A DNA stretch of 64,000 bases from Schizochytrium sp. TIO01 (Eukaryota; Sar; Bigyra; Thraustochytrida; Thraustochytriidae), in the NCBI GenBank assembly GCA_004764695.1, contig SMSO01000032.1:7398668-7462667 (forward strand), in the 5' to 3' direction. Under the pieces are notes generated by a model. It saw only the letters and a list, made by a program, of their open reading frames with translations, ran no database searches and had not been told where the DNA came from. Below, piece after piece: positions 1 to 11,355 of this stretch (its first letter is position 1; each line of letters begins with the position of its first letter). The translations under genes and the position numbers were made by a program.

Positions 1-339
1 ATTTAATTTAGTTCACCGTCATAACACTTGAAAAGCTCTGCTTCCTATTGAAAATAAAGAGAAACTTTGTTCTCTAGATTTGGCGAGTAAACTGAGTGAC
101 ACAATAAGGTTTCTAAAATTGAAGGGAATGTGTCATCATAGAATACGACAAGTTCAACTGCATTTAGTTCATGAATACCGCTCAACGCTTTGAGCATATC
201 TTTGTTAAATACGGGTTTCCGTTCATTTTGCTGAAAGAAATAAGCAGGTAAAGACTAGAAAGTGGAAACTTGTCTATGGCACTACTGGCCGGCAAGAAAA
301 TAGCTCATCCTTGCAGCCAACTTGCAGCCAGATGTTTGC

Positions 340-1110
340 TTACTCCTCTTCCTCAGGCGGCGCCAGAATCTGGTTCTTGATGCGCTCTACTGCCTCATCG
401 ACTTCAGTCATCTGAGTGTAGAAGTCAAGGAATTTACCGTCCGGTCCGATTAGGTAGCTGACAATGCTGTGATCCACAAGGTAATCATCCTCATTTTCCA
501 AGTCCTGGTCCGCTACGGAATGGTACACGCGGAAGGCTTTGCAGGCGCGCTCAACTTGACCAGGCGTGCCTGTGAGGCCGAGCATTCGCGGGTGAAAGTC
601 CTTAACGTAGTGGGCAACCTGCTCGACTCCATCGCGCTTGGGATCCACAGAGATGAACACAGGGAGGACGCGAGGCCCGATTTCGGGGTCCTTGTCAAGC
701 TTCTCTACAATATCAGTGATCTTGATGAGCTCCGCAGGGCAGATGTCCGGACAATACGTGAAGCCAAAGTACAGCAACGCGTGGGTATGGCCACCCTCGC
801 GCATCGAGGCGTCCGTCACGGGTCTTCCATTGTGGTCTACAAGCGTCCACGGGCCGCCAAGGAGCGGCTTGCCAATGACCCGAGAGTTTTTAGCGCGAAC
901 GCGCTCGATCTTGGCCTCCTTCTCGCGGACGTAGTAGGTCACCAGGCCGGCGCCAACCGCTGCCATGATCGCAAAGCTTGCCCAAGAGATCGGGCCGCGG
1001 CCACGGCCTTCGCCCTGTGGGGTCGATGACATGAGCCGCGCTGCTGGCATTCTGCTAAAGCCGGGCCTCACGGCCGTCCGCACGTTGCACAGCACGCGAG
1101 ATGCCAACAT
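340..1110 (-). CDS. SCO1: SCO1/SenC-family mitochondrial copper chaperone for cytochrome c oxidase
   Basis: This 256-residue protein belongs to the SCO1/SCO2 family, which delivers copper to the CuA site of cytochrome c oxidase subunit II from the inner mitochondrial membrane. The N-terminus is rich in Arg and Ala with no acidic residue in the first 30 positions, as expected of a mitochondrial presequence. A membrane span lies at about residues 42-60. The thioredoxin-like domain follows, with the copper motif TYCPDICPAE (Cys120 and Cys124) and the distal ligand His214 in LVDHSIVSYLIGPDGKF. All three copper ligands are present and the length is close to that of yeast and animal SCO proteins. 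The start is an ATG and the frame has no breaks. SCO1 and SCO2 cannot be separated from sequence alone. The tail ends in acidic residues (PPEEEE), which may be lineage specific. It reads away from the large gene-poor stretch to its right. Confidence 0.93.
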   Translation of the reverse strand: MLASRVLCNVRTAVRPGFSRMPAARLMSSTPQGEGRGRGPISWASFAIMAAVGAGLVTYYVREKEAKIERVRAKNSRVIGKPLLGGPWTLVDHNGRPVTDASMREGGHTHALLYFGFTYCPDICPAELIKITDIVEKLDKDPEIGPRVLPVFISVDPKRDGVEQVAHYVKDFHPRMLGLTGTPGQVERACKAFRVYHSVADQDLENEDDYLVDHSIVSYLIGPDGKFLDFYTQMTEVDEAVERIKNQILAPPEEEE

Positions 1111-4100
1111 GATTATCGCTTCCCTGACCTTCTGCTTCTTGTCGAAGACCTCAAAGCAGCACTCGACAGACCAACTAACAGAGCTTGAGCCGCGCGCTAG
1201 GTGGTTTCAATCCAAGTTTGTATGATTGATTTTAAATTTCCGAGTTTTGCTTCGAATTAAATTTCGAACTCAATTCGAACTCATTCGCTGGTATTCTAGC
1301 TCAATTCGGGCTTCTCATTCCACCTTCAAATGCAACATTAATAATGGGGTAGAGATATTTGAGGTGCACGCAACCACAGTCTCGCTCATGCGTTGAATCT
1401 GGAGCTTTCCACACTGTATTTCTAACCATGCTGATTCTTTCCTGGTCTGAAGAACGTGCTGCTGCTGCTGATACTCTTGCTACTAGTACGTAGTACCTAA
1501 GTAGGTGACTTTTTAAAGAGCAGCAGCGGAGAGAGAACGTCTACACTAAAGTAGACATTGGCATTAGGTCATCCTATGTATAGAAAAGAAGCTCCTTTTG
1601 CCTACAATGTCTGGTTCCAGGTGTTCTTTGGATTTGAAAGTAACCAGAGGCTGGAGGAGGCGCATCAAAAGAAGAGTTCAGCCCATTCTTCATTTATAGA
1701 AATGGTAAGGTCATGACGAGAAAGATCACAAGGTGATGAAATACTTTTCTCAGAATATAGCTTCAAGGGCAAGGCTTTAAATTTAAATCTGCACAATAGG
1801 CTGAAAACACAAAAACTCTTCAACTAGATTAAGGAGGTCTCTGCACAATTTTGAAGGAAATGTGAAAGCGATCAACAGATTTTGTTTCCTTGATGAAAGC
1901 GCTCCCTGTATCTTATAAATGATGGGTTTTTGTTGCATTTATTAATAGACAGCTTATAATTAGACTAGGGACTTCAGACTTTGCTCACGCTGATAGCTAC
2001 CAAATCTCTAAGATCTGTTGTAATCTTCTTTTGTCTGTTGATTTTAAAGAAAGACTTCCTTTTCTGCAAAACCTGTGAGAGTAAATGATTACACATCTGT
2101 ACTAGTCCTCTAACCCTCTCGTCGAACAAGAAAAAGAATATATTTTACATCGATTTATTTCCGAAAGGAAGCAAAGAGTACCAAAAGTAAGATGGATATA
2201 TGAAAGCCTGAATTGGAGATTTTTTTAAGCCATATATCGGAGTAATGTTTCTGTGATTCTGACCCTAGGTACTATTTCTCCACTTATTAGTTTCAGTTGC
2301 CATGGGAAAATGGACGAAGTTTTGCTCCACCTGGAGTTCTACTGCGATTGAAGTCGCACAAAGAACACGCAAAGCTTCTTTCAGCTTTCCTTTTATGATG
2401 CCATGATTCTAATAGCTCAATTGAATGTGAAAGTGGTTTGAGCCTCTGCAACTTTTGCAACGAGCATCAAGGCTTTATTCACTGTTTTTATTCATTCCTT
2501 TGAGTTCACGCAAGTTACCGTTTGCTATCTTTCCCATATGGGTGTGGACTGATCCTTTCAAGGCATCACCATGGATCGCAAACAGGTAATGTACGCTCGC
2601 TCCCAAAGGTGCTCCAATATTTTACAAATTCACGTGTCCTGGTTGTGCAGGTAATTTTCACTTCCATTCGCCTCTTTCTCGCAGCATATTTTCCTAAGCA
2701 CTAGTACAGATACCATGGCAACGATTTGTCAGGCAGTTTCGAAGTACAAGGTGCTCAGGAATGGGAAGCAGGTATTCGTTGTCAAATAATTCATCTGCTT
2801 TCACGTTTCTGACTCAAACTACTACCTAGGTACCCTAAGCGAAACAGTAAAAGCGTCTTAGCGATTATCCATCTCCTATTGACCACAAGTGCGGGGCAGC
2901 TGTGAGCGAATTGAGGCTTAGACGAGCTGGCTGTAGAAACACTGCCTAGCATGGAGAAAACCAATAAACTCGGAGTCAAGCCACCGTTGTTGCGCCCGCT
3001 TCCCTCAAAGGAAAATCTGGAGGCGTGATTCCCCATTGTATCAGTGCAGCTACTGTTGTTGATTTTACTGCTGGCTTTCGGGAGCCTTTGTTGTCCAGCC
3101 CCTCACAGTGGCAAAATTGTGCGCCCAGGAGTGTGCGCTGACTAAACACAGCAATCTTTTAATATATATATATTTTTTTTAATTTAACACAAAATGGTGG
3201 AGGTTCTCGTATTGTCGCGCCACCAGGTATTTCCTCTTTGTGAGCGGGGAGATGAACTTTCGCTTTCATCTGATAAGTGAAGTGAACTGGTGCTTTGCTG
3301 CTCCCGGCCTGGACAATGATTTGCACAAAGTTGAGTGCCTCTTGTTTCCAGCAAGTGTTTCCTCCTATTTGTGAAGTTGTGAGCACCCTACCGTAGTAGC
3401 TATCCTACCTAGGCATGAAGGAATCCGGCAATAATTTTGAATTTGCTTCCCACAGCTGTTGTGTTCTGATTCGCGATGTTCTTCATCACTGCAAAAGAGT
3501 CAACGAAAGCCTCAACAACGAGTCCACATCGCCGACTTCACGAACTTGAGGGCAGCCAACAGCAAGAGCTATAGTCTGCACGCCGACCTCGCCTTTTTCC
3601 TCCGTTGGGAACGGCGATCATGGCCATTGCGTCTTCGTGAGCTTTGCCTTCACCAATCAAACCCTGGTGAACGCTCGGCCTGCAGCAACGCAATCAGGCT
3701 GCAGCTGCAGCTAGCTGGTTAGCTTTTAGGCATGCTTCCACAGCGAACGATTAAAGTGAATTCAGGTGGGGTTCTGTTGCTCTAGCTTTCTCCGGTGCTT
3801 CTCGATGTTGCCTCTGCGGAACCTGATAAGCGAGCTGCGTAAGCTGCGTAAGCTAGGCTTGCATAAGGAGCTGCTGCTTACGACTAGCTTTGAACAGCTG
3901 TGTCCAGGCACGCCGGACTCAAGCTTCCTCTCCAAAGCTGCTAGGAAGGAAGGAAGGTTATCTTAAGCTTGGAAACGATCAGCCTGCTGAGCGTCGTGTT
4001 CAACCTTTCGACTTGACTCACTCATATTTCCAGAACGATGTGAATGAGCGGCATTACCTGAACTTTTGTTTATTTATTTATTTCCAAAAGCTAACTCTTG

Positions 4101-5879
4101 CATCGAGCTTAAGAAGTTTTCTATTATATTTATTTGTTTTTTTGTTTATTTCAAGTTATATTTTTCTACCAAATCCTCAGGCTACAGTAGGATAGGATGA
4201 TTGTCACAAAATCAGGAGCTTGCGATCTTCTTCTTTGGTGTAGAAAGTGGAGTACAAACCTACTTATTCGATGATTTGCTGGCTGTTCTGTTTGGTGCTT
4301 CGTCCAAGGCTGTTTCAATTGGTTTTAGAGGCTTTAAACTAGGCATCCGGTAAAATCTCAAATAATTAATTTCTCAAGATTGTAGAAGATTTGAAATGGT
4401 GCAATGGAAGAAATTCAACTTACCAGTCTTTTATATATTGGAAGGCTCTTTTGATCTACTTAATAGTAGTGGTCGCACGCTAGAAAATGCGCAACAACTG
4501 AGCAATTCGTGATTCTTTTAGAGCTGCATCTTACTCTCTTTTACCCTAAACCTACTTTAATCTCACGCCGTGATGTACCAATGTCAAGTAGGAAACTGTG
4601 CAAGGTTTTCTCCGCTACGAAACGAATTGAACACTGCTAGCCCACCGTCTTTATTGATTTTCGAAGAATCATCTAACACTGACTTCTCTCATTATTATAC
4701 ACAAATAATGAACTATTCTTTTTCATTTCTTTTTACATAAACTGGCGTTAAAGAAAAAAGAAAAAAGAAAAAAAAGTTAAAATTATAATAGAATAATAAG
4801 AAGGATTAAAACAACAAACGTTTTTTTTCTTTCTTTCTTTTTCCTTTTTTCATGTTTCCTTTGTTGTCTCAAATGATTTTTTGTTTCAAAGCAGGGCGAG
4901 GCGAGGGTTCTTTGGGGATGGTATGAATATAAAAGGCAACGCAGTACAGCGAGTTACCACTGGTGTGTTTGTTGACTAATATGGCCTTTCTTTTAATAGG
5001 CTATGCCATTCTCGGTTCAGAAGGTCCACGCATTTTGTCTTGAGACGATGAGGAACCCGAAGTAACAGGTTTTACAGGACATTGGTTGTATTATAGGTAT
5101 CAACATACTAATTAGTTACTCCTTGACAATAAACCCCCTAAGATCCACAAACTATTGCTCTTTGCAACTCTTTTGTTGGACTGGCTCGTCACGCTTCAGA
5201 TAGAATTTCAAGAATTGAACTTTATTTTCACGTTAGCATATAAATGTCCCGAACAGTCTACAGGGACAGGTTTATAACCCCTTTGGCACTGCCACTTAGA
5301 CCCAGTCAAACCATGTGTAGATCACAAGGGAGAAAATTTGTAAATGCTCTACAATCGAAACCGCTAATCTACGCCCAACGACACACATCGAGATGCTAAC
5401 TGTTTGTGGAGAACCATTCTTAAAGGGAAACCTCAGAGGGAGTTGGGATTGTCATTACAGCAGCTTGCTGCAACAACAATATCATCAACAGAGGCATAAG
5501 AGCCTTGTTGAAAAGGAAACGTTGTTACTTATTGTTTTGCTTAGCTTAGCTTGCTTGCTCTCAGATTCAGCAACTAAATGTAACTCTTCGCAGGTGTAGA
5601 AATCTTGGATGGCAGAACCATTCTATTCATTGGCACTTTATGTAGAGAACAGAAATGCTTCGGAGAATATATCAACTAACTTCGAGGTTCATCCAATGAT
5701 ATACTTCAGGGCGCATTGATGTATTCATTTTCCACATTCCGAGAATTACCTTAAAACAAAGAAAAGGTATCTGAAAGTGACTGTGGAAACCTGGTAAAGC
5801 ATCTTATGGGTCTCCATCAAAATCAATACTGCAATGTCAACTTTTCATGTTACGCTCAATAAATCTTCAATCATACACT
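1111..5879. other. Gene-poor AT-rich intergenic DNA
   Basis: I see no supportable gene here. The part next to SCO1 (1111-1330) should hold its promoter and contains short repeats of TTCGAACTCA (about 1250-1300). Other content is a (TA)n/T tract near 3163-3181, A/T-rich tracts at 4070-4150 and 4740-4850, and TAGGTAC/GTACCTA words at 1493, 2266 and 2827. Open frames on either strand are short, have mixed composition and resemble no family I know. Two short ATG frames followed by GTA (near 2571 and 2709) could be first exons, but nothing downstream supports that. Confidence 0.5.
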
Positions 5880-6150
5880 TCAGGGTGGTTTCTCTACAGC
5901 ACCACTGTACTCTTCTCTCCTTGAAGCAGTGTTAATGATGACATTCGTTAGTGTTGCATAAGCCGTTGGGCATTCTCGGACTTCATTTGAGAATAGTAAG
6001 ACTATAGAGAACAGGTTATCTTGTTTTGTGCTGCTTCTTTCTTTTGTAAAGCTCTTTAAAAGTCTAATCACCAAAGCCCGTGCATCGCCTGGAGCAGGTG
6101 TCGCAAGGTGTAATGGTACATGATTTTGAGCTGCATAGTTCACCATACGC
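5880..6150 (-). pseudogene. Possible ankyrin-repeat-like exon or gene remnant
   Basis: On the minus strand a short open frame begins after a good splice-acceptor-like sequence (pyrimidine run ending in CCCAG, at 6153-6151 on the plus strand). It reads VNYAAQNHVPLHLATPA and then GDARALVIRLLKSF. The xPLHLAxx core and the xVIRLLK helix resemble one ankyrin repeat. The following 50 residues resemble nothing I recognise before a stop at 5880. No convincing upstream exon was found. It may be one exon of an undetected gene, a decayed fragment, or chance. The RanBP2/ankyrin gene at 43-44.6 kb shows that the genome has other ankyrin proteins. Confidence 0.25.
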
Positions 6151-9100
6151 CTGGGAGAGGTAAGCAAAGCGCATCTATTGTCCTTTGTTGGCTAAGGTAG
6201 TCCGCAGATCAACATTAAGGCCTCATTATAGAATAGCAGTACATAAACTGACTCTCCGACTCTTCAGGATTCAGAATTTACAAACATGCGTTACGCGGGG
6301 CAGTCTACGGAAAGATGGATTCCCCCACTTTTGTTTTTCTCCTTTTTGTCGTTTTGTTTCTTTGGGGCCACTAGTCCTTACAAAGTCACGGGACTTCATT
6401 CTTTCTGTAAATGCGAAAGCCGCGCTCTCCCAAATGCGAAGGGACCTGCACGCAAAGGCTCGTGCACAGTGTGACTTGACAAAGACTGGATATGAACAAC
6501 TAAGACTCCTCCTCTCGGTACCACAAGCGTCCCGCTTGACTCTTTATATGTCAGTTAGCTAAAGTCCGCTAATGTAATACATGATAATTTTATAAAAATT
6601 AAGAATACATTAAAAAAAATATAAGTAAATTAAAGTAAATTAAAACAATACATTCTATTGCATAACATTAGAGGTAGTAACAGTAAACCAGGGGGTCCTC
6701 TTTTCTTCCTTTTTCTCCTAATCCTTTTGAAGGGAGGGACCTCAGGAAAAGTTTTTGTCTCTATCTATAGCAGCTAGCTTTATAGTGATCCGCTTGACTT
6801 GTGTAAAAATAAACCCGTTCTGGTGGAGAAGCGAAGAACTTTGGCTTGAGCAGAAACCGCTGCATCGACCACAGCGTTGTGACAGGCCATGTCCGCACGA
6901 ATATCGAGATTTGACAGTGAGCTGCGGTGTGAAGAGCAGTCCATGCCATCGCTAGAAAGTCGTTGCTGGAGGTGCTCTCTTCGCTGAGCAGTTGGTACTT
7001 TCACGTGTGCCCTGTAACCCCCTACTTCAATTTTTTAATTTTCTAATCAACCTTCAACCTTAACTTTGGAAACAGACGCGAGGACACCGCACGCACATCT
7101 CAAAAGGTGGCGTGTTGTCAGGTGGAGCAGCGAGCCTGCTCACAGCCCTCTGCACACCGACACAGAAACTAGGATAGGCTGCTAGACATCCCCAAACTCA
7201 GCCTCCACCTCAAGTTTGTTATGCAACCTTAATCATTCTGCTCTCAGGACCCAACGCAGCAGGTAGTAAGTAAATAAGTAAATGGCGCCCCGCCGCCTTT
7301 CGAAGCTGCTGTTATTCTTAACAATTCCATCATCATGCCTTCTTCAGCGTGAGGACTCGTTAAAACGCAAGCTCTGTCACCCGGAAATGTCATCCCCATC
7401 GTGATTAGGTTTCTGCCGTCATGGCCGGTCGACGTGTCGATGTGTCAAGCGAGCGGGTCGTGCAATATTTGCTGCAATTTCCAGCACAACCCATGCGCCA
7501 GTGCTCGATTGGCGAGATAGCCTGTGCCACCAGGAGAAGCTGCAACACTCACTGCTGGTTTGCTCGTTAGCTCGCTCACCTGCCGAGAACGCCTCAGGAC
7601 ACAGCTCAAACGCGGACAAAGTCAAATCCAAGGCACCGAAAGGGCAATAACGCTCTCTCGCTGCATGCACAGAGCAAAACGAATGGCCAAGCGCGTGAAT
7701 TCATTCGACTTCGCCTTCTTCGACGGAGTGCTTCTCATCGGCACCTGCCTTTGCATCTTCTTTTCTTTCCTTCTCCTTCTTTCATACTATCTGCCTCCAT
7801 ACTGTTATTATTGTTATTGTTATTATTATCATTATGATTTATTTTAAAGTGAAAAAAACAATTATCAGAGCTTGTTATTCTTTAAAGACGCTTAAAAAGC
7901 ATATTTCTGCAAGTTAAAGATTAAATTAATTTGACAACTTCATTCATAAAAAAAGGCACCTATATATATATATATTACTTTTGGCCTTCTTCAAGCCTGC
8001 TCACCGCAATTTCGAGCTCTCGACTAGAACGCTCAGTGGCACACCACCGCACGGTCGTCGGCCGCTACAGTCCCGCTCGATTCCAAGGCAGGACTTCGGG
8101 GCGACTTGGCCGCCAATCGATCGATGCGCAGAGTGCTGAGGGATCCATTGACTCAGACAGAGACGGAGTGAGTGTGTGTGTTCTGCGAGGTTTCTCTTCT
8201 AGCTAGAGGTAGTCTGAATTAATTGATTAATTAGTTAATTAATTAGAACTGCGCTATCTGCTGCTACGGCTACGGCTACGACCTACTGACGCCTTTGGGA
8301 AGTATTCAGGCACAGACAGTCCAGCCTCCGCCCTTCTTCCAATATTTTGTGAGGAGCTTCAGCCTAAATTCCCCACAACTCGAGAAGCTGCGAGAAGCTA
8401 AGGGCTTCTTCTCCATCACTGTTGATACTCCCCCGATGACCCCCTGATTACCTGCGCCGCCATGTGTGCCCGCGGTGCAATTCCTCTGAAGGGTGGGTTG
8501 CTGAAGGACTCTTTGTCGTGGTGGGCAGTTTTGAGAAGTGGGGCAAAAACGCGCGCACCGCCATGCTGGTCAATCGACGAGGAAAGAAAGCTTTGCCACG
8601 GACCGCCCAGTCCAAGACCAAGAGCAAAAGAGCGAGCAAACAGGTCGGCAGACAGGCCGGCAGACAGGCCAGCGATCCGCCATTCACCCATGCACTGATG
8701 CGTGTATTTATTTATGCATGTTTATGTATGTACGTGTGCATGTGTGTATATCCGCGCGATGGAGGAGAGGTCTGGCGGCGATTCTCCGGTCTTACGAATG
8801 AATAAAGTAATTTCATTTTATATAAATATTTTTTTAGTTTCAGGGAAAATTCATTTTTATAATTTTTATAATTATTATCACTGTTTATTTATTTATTTAT
8901 TAACTGCGGCAAATGTAAATTGAATACCAACTGGCCGTGCTCCTTCCTTTTCCTCAACTGAAAATGAAGCAGGACCTGTTGTGCTCCACCTGCTTCTACA
9001 CGTGACCAGAAACAGAAGGCAGATACCTTGCTTTGAAACTGATCTAATGCCAAGTACATTATCTGTGCGAGGTGGCAGTGGTGCCCTTGTGCGTCCTATC

Positions 9101-9263
9101 GCTTTCCTGAAATGAACTCCACCTACTGGAATACTACTGCCGAGGCCACTTTTGAGCAACCGAAAAGGCCTAAAAGAATGAATTCTCTACCGCTCGACTC
9201 TTACCGGCACCGCTAAGAGGTCGCTAGTCGGGATACAGGAGTAAGAAGGAAGCAAAAGCCTGT

Positions 9264-9264
<1 letters not shown>

Positions 9265-9294
<30 letters not shown>
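9265..9294. repeat. (GAAA)n microsatellite
   Basis: Uninterrupted GAAA tetranucleotide array of about seven units in non-coding DNA. Confidence 0.95.
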
Positions 9295-9684
9295 ACGAAG
9301 GTACGTTTCTGTAAAAGAAGCCAAGTGGCTCATTAGGCACGGCGTGGTTGCCTGCTTGCCTGCGTGGCTGCCTGCGAACGTGGATGTATGGCTGCTGGCT
9401 GCATGGCTGGCCTGGCTCTGCCTCTGCCTTTGGCTAAAGAGCTGCGGCTAGTGCTGGTCTCGATTGCCCGACGGGTGGTCCTCTTGGAGCTGTTTTACAT
9501 TCACTTTTCATTTCTCAAGATTGCCATTGGGATTTTTTGTGTTTGTTCTTTTATTATTGCTGTTCTTACTATTCTATAAGAATCGAAAATTGAAAATTGA
9601 AGGCGAAGTGCTTTGTTGCACGAACGAACAAAACGTCGTTTTATCGCACCTACTGTCCTTGTGTTCCTTGGTCCCTTCGTTCCT

Positions 9685-9752
9685 TGATTGATTGAATGTT
9701 GATTGGTCGATTGAATGTTGATTGATTGATCAATCGATTGATTGATTGATCG
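9685..9752. repeat. (GATT)n imperfect microsatellite
   Basis: Imperfect GATT array interrupted by GAATGTT and GGTCGATT segments. The words TTGATTGAATG and TTGATTGATC recur. Confidence 0.9.
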
Positions 9753-9885
9753 TGGAGATATCTTTGCTTTCTTTATGAATGCTGTTATCGCAATAGCTGG
9801 AGGCGCTCTAGCGAAGCCCTAAGCGGGTGCTAGTCTCAGTGTTTTGCGAAATCAAGACTGAGTTGTGAAAGTTGACGCGGAAAGC

Positions 9886-9929
9886 CAACAAACAAACAAA
9901 CAAACAAACAAACAGAAACAAAGAAACAA
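9886..9929. repeat. (AAAC)n microsatellite
   Basis: AAAC array with a few G interruptions at its right end. Its complement (TTTG)n recurs as a larger array at 40.9 kb. Confidence 0.95.
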
Positions 9930-10350
9930 ATGGAGCCCTGATTCGTTCCGGAAGGGACCACGAGTTAGAAAACTGGCGGCTGAGACACATGTGAGCAAAT
10001 GCATGCGCCATACCGAAGTCTGTTCCATCTTCATGGTCACAGGGAACATAGTACGAAAAGAGAAAAGAAATAGAAAACTAGAAGAGGAGAGATACCTAAA
10101 TAATTAAAAAGAGCGGCGCCAGGCCTGGAAGTGTGATCATCCGCACTTGCTAGCGGCTACCTACCCAAAACCTCTACCACCTCGTCCACTCACTAGCAGT
10201 ACCTACCAGCTGATAATTCCATCACTCACGAAGCCCCACTTATAGTGTTTTGAGTATCAGAGGGGCTACCCATCGTGAAAGTAGGTCAGGTACTTACTCA
10301 ATTGCTGAGAGGAAATATAAGAAATATATTTACTTTAGAGAAGGAACTTG

Positions 10351-10398
10351 AAAGAAAAGAAAAGAAAAGAAAAGAGAAGAAAAGAAGGAAGGAAGGGA
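10351..10398. repeat. (AAAAG)n then (GGAA)n microsatellite
   Basis: Purine-only tract: AAAAG units grading into AAGG units. Confidence 0.9.
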
Positions 10399-11355
10399 AG
10401 TTTTATAATTAGTTTAAAAAGAATTAATTTTAACGGAGGAAAAAAAGGTGGGCGGTGCATTGGTTGATAGTCTGTCTGTAGAGAGAAGGAGACTGGGACC
10501 AGTGCCCCCGTTGCTGCAGAGGCAGCGGTAGATAGACATCTTTGAAAGCTCTTTACTTGTTTGTCTACTGTTGGTCTTTTCCATTTATTTGCTTGATATC
10601 ACCGTTTTTACAACAACTTGAGTGTTAAATTTTAATTAAAAAATAAAACAAAGAAACATTCTGGTGGTATATTCTATGTTATTTTAAAAACTTCTTTTAA
10701 AGGCTGTTCTTCTTCTCTTCATTTCTCTCTTCCGGCAACAGGATAAAATATTTTTAGGTTTTTAAGAGGAAAGAAGCAAAGAAGAAGAAGGAAGTAGGAA
10801 GAAAGAAAGAGCTTGTCGAGAGAAACAGAAACGCAGCGGCAAACCTGAATGAGATCAAGTCGCACGACGCAGGCAGTCGGGTATACTAGCGACGGCGCGC
10901 CGCGCCCTCGCCCCAGCGGTGCGTGAGGTGAAGAGCCTAAATACTGATCACGTTCCCAGGAGCGGTCGAAAGTCCTGCCTTAGGTTGCAGGACCGAAGGC
11001 CGCGTCGCGGGATCCACGCTATTGACGTCAGTGACCCCGCCGGGTTGTCTTGTTCTTTGGCTGTGTTTCTGTTCTCTTAGTAGTAGCAGCCAACTGGTAC
11101 AACTCCGCCTCGGGCTTGAGCGCAAGGCGAGCAAAGTCTTCAAGTTTGACGCGAGGCGGCAATTTAGATAGCCACTTGCACAGACTCGGTTGTTTCTCTG
11201 GAGTCATTTAGGTTGACTTTGTAGGCAAACCGGGAACTTCTATATATATACCAACTTTCCATAACTTCTTTACGGTTGACCTCCGAAGTAGAATTTCAAG
11301 TTCAATTTAGAGAAGGCGGGCGTTGCTCGGGCGCCCGGGTTGAAAGTATCTGAAA

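Larger units (their letters stand above)
6168..11355. other. Gene-poor intergenic DNA with microsatellites, 5' of the histidine kinase
   Basis: No gene can be supported. The stretch holds an A/T-rich block (6560-6660), C/T-rich and TTA-rich low complexity (7760-7850), (TA)n at 7963-7977, an AT palindrome-like block at 8218-8247, duplicated CGGCAGACAGGC units at 8645-8670, and several tetra- and pentanucleotide arrays listed separately. The last 300 bases precede the histidine kinase and include a TATATATATA tract at 11241-11250, about 105 bases before its ATG, a possible TATA element. One frame at 8440-8700 starts with a CxxC pair but has no upstream ATG and runs into low complexity, so I do not call it. 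Confidence 0.5.

Noticed and set aside
513-1029. Plus-strand frames opposite SCO1
   Set aside because: They are antisense shadows of a well-supported gene.
2571-2790. Two short ATG frames followed by GTA (MDRKQ and MATICQAVSKYKVLRNGKQ) as possible first exons
   Set aside because: No acceptor-linked exon with protein-like sequence was found downstream.
8440-8805. Frame with a CxxC pair and protein-like stretch (FVVVGSFEKWGKNARTAML)
   Set aside because: It has no ATG before the interesting part, runs into duplicated CAGGC units and ends in low complexity.
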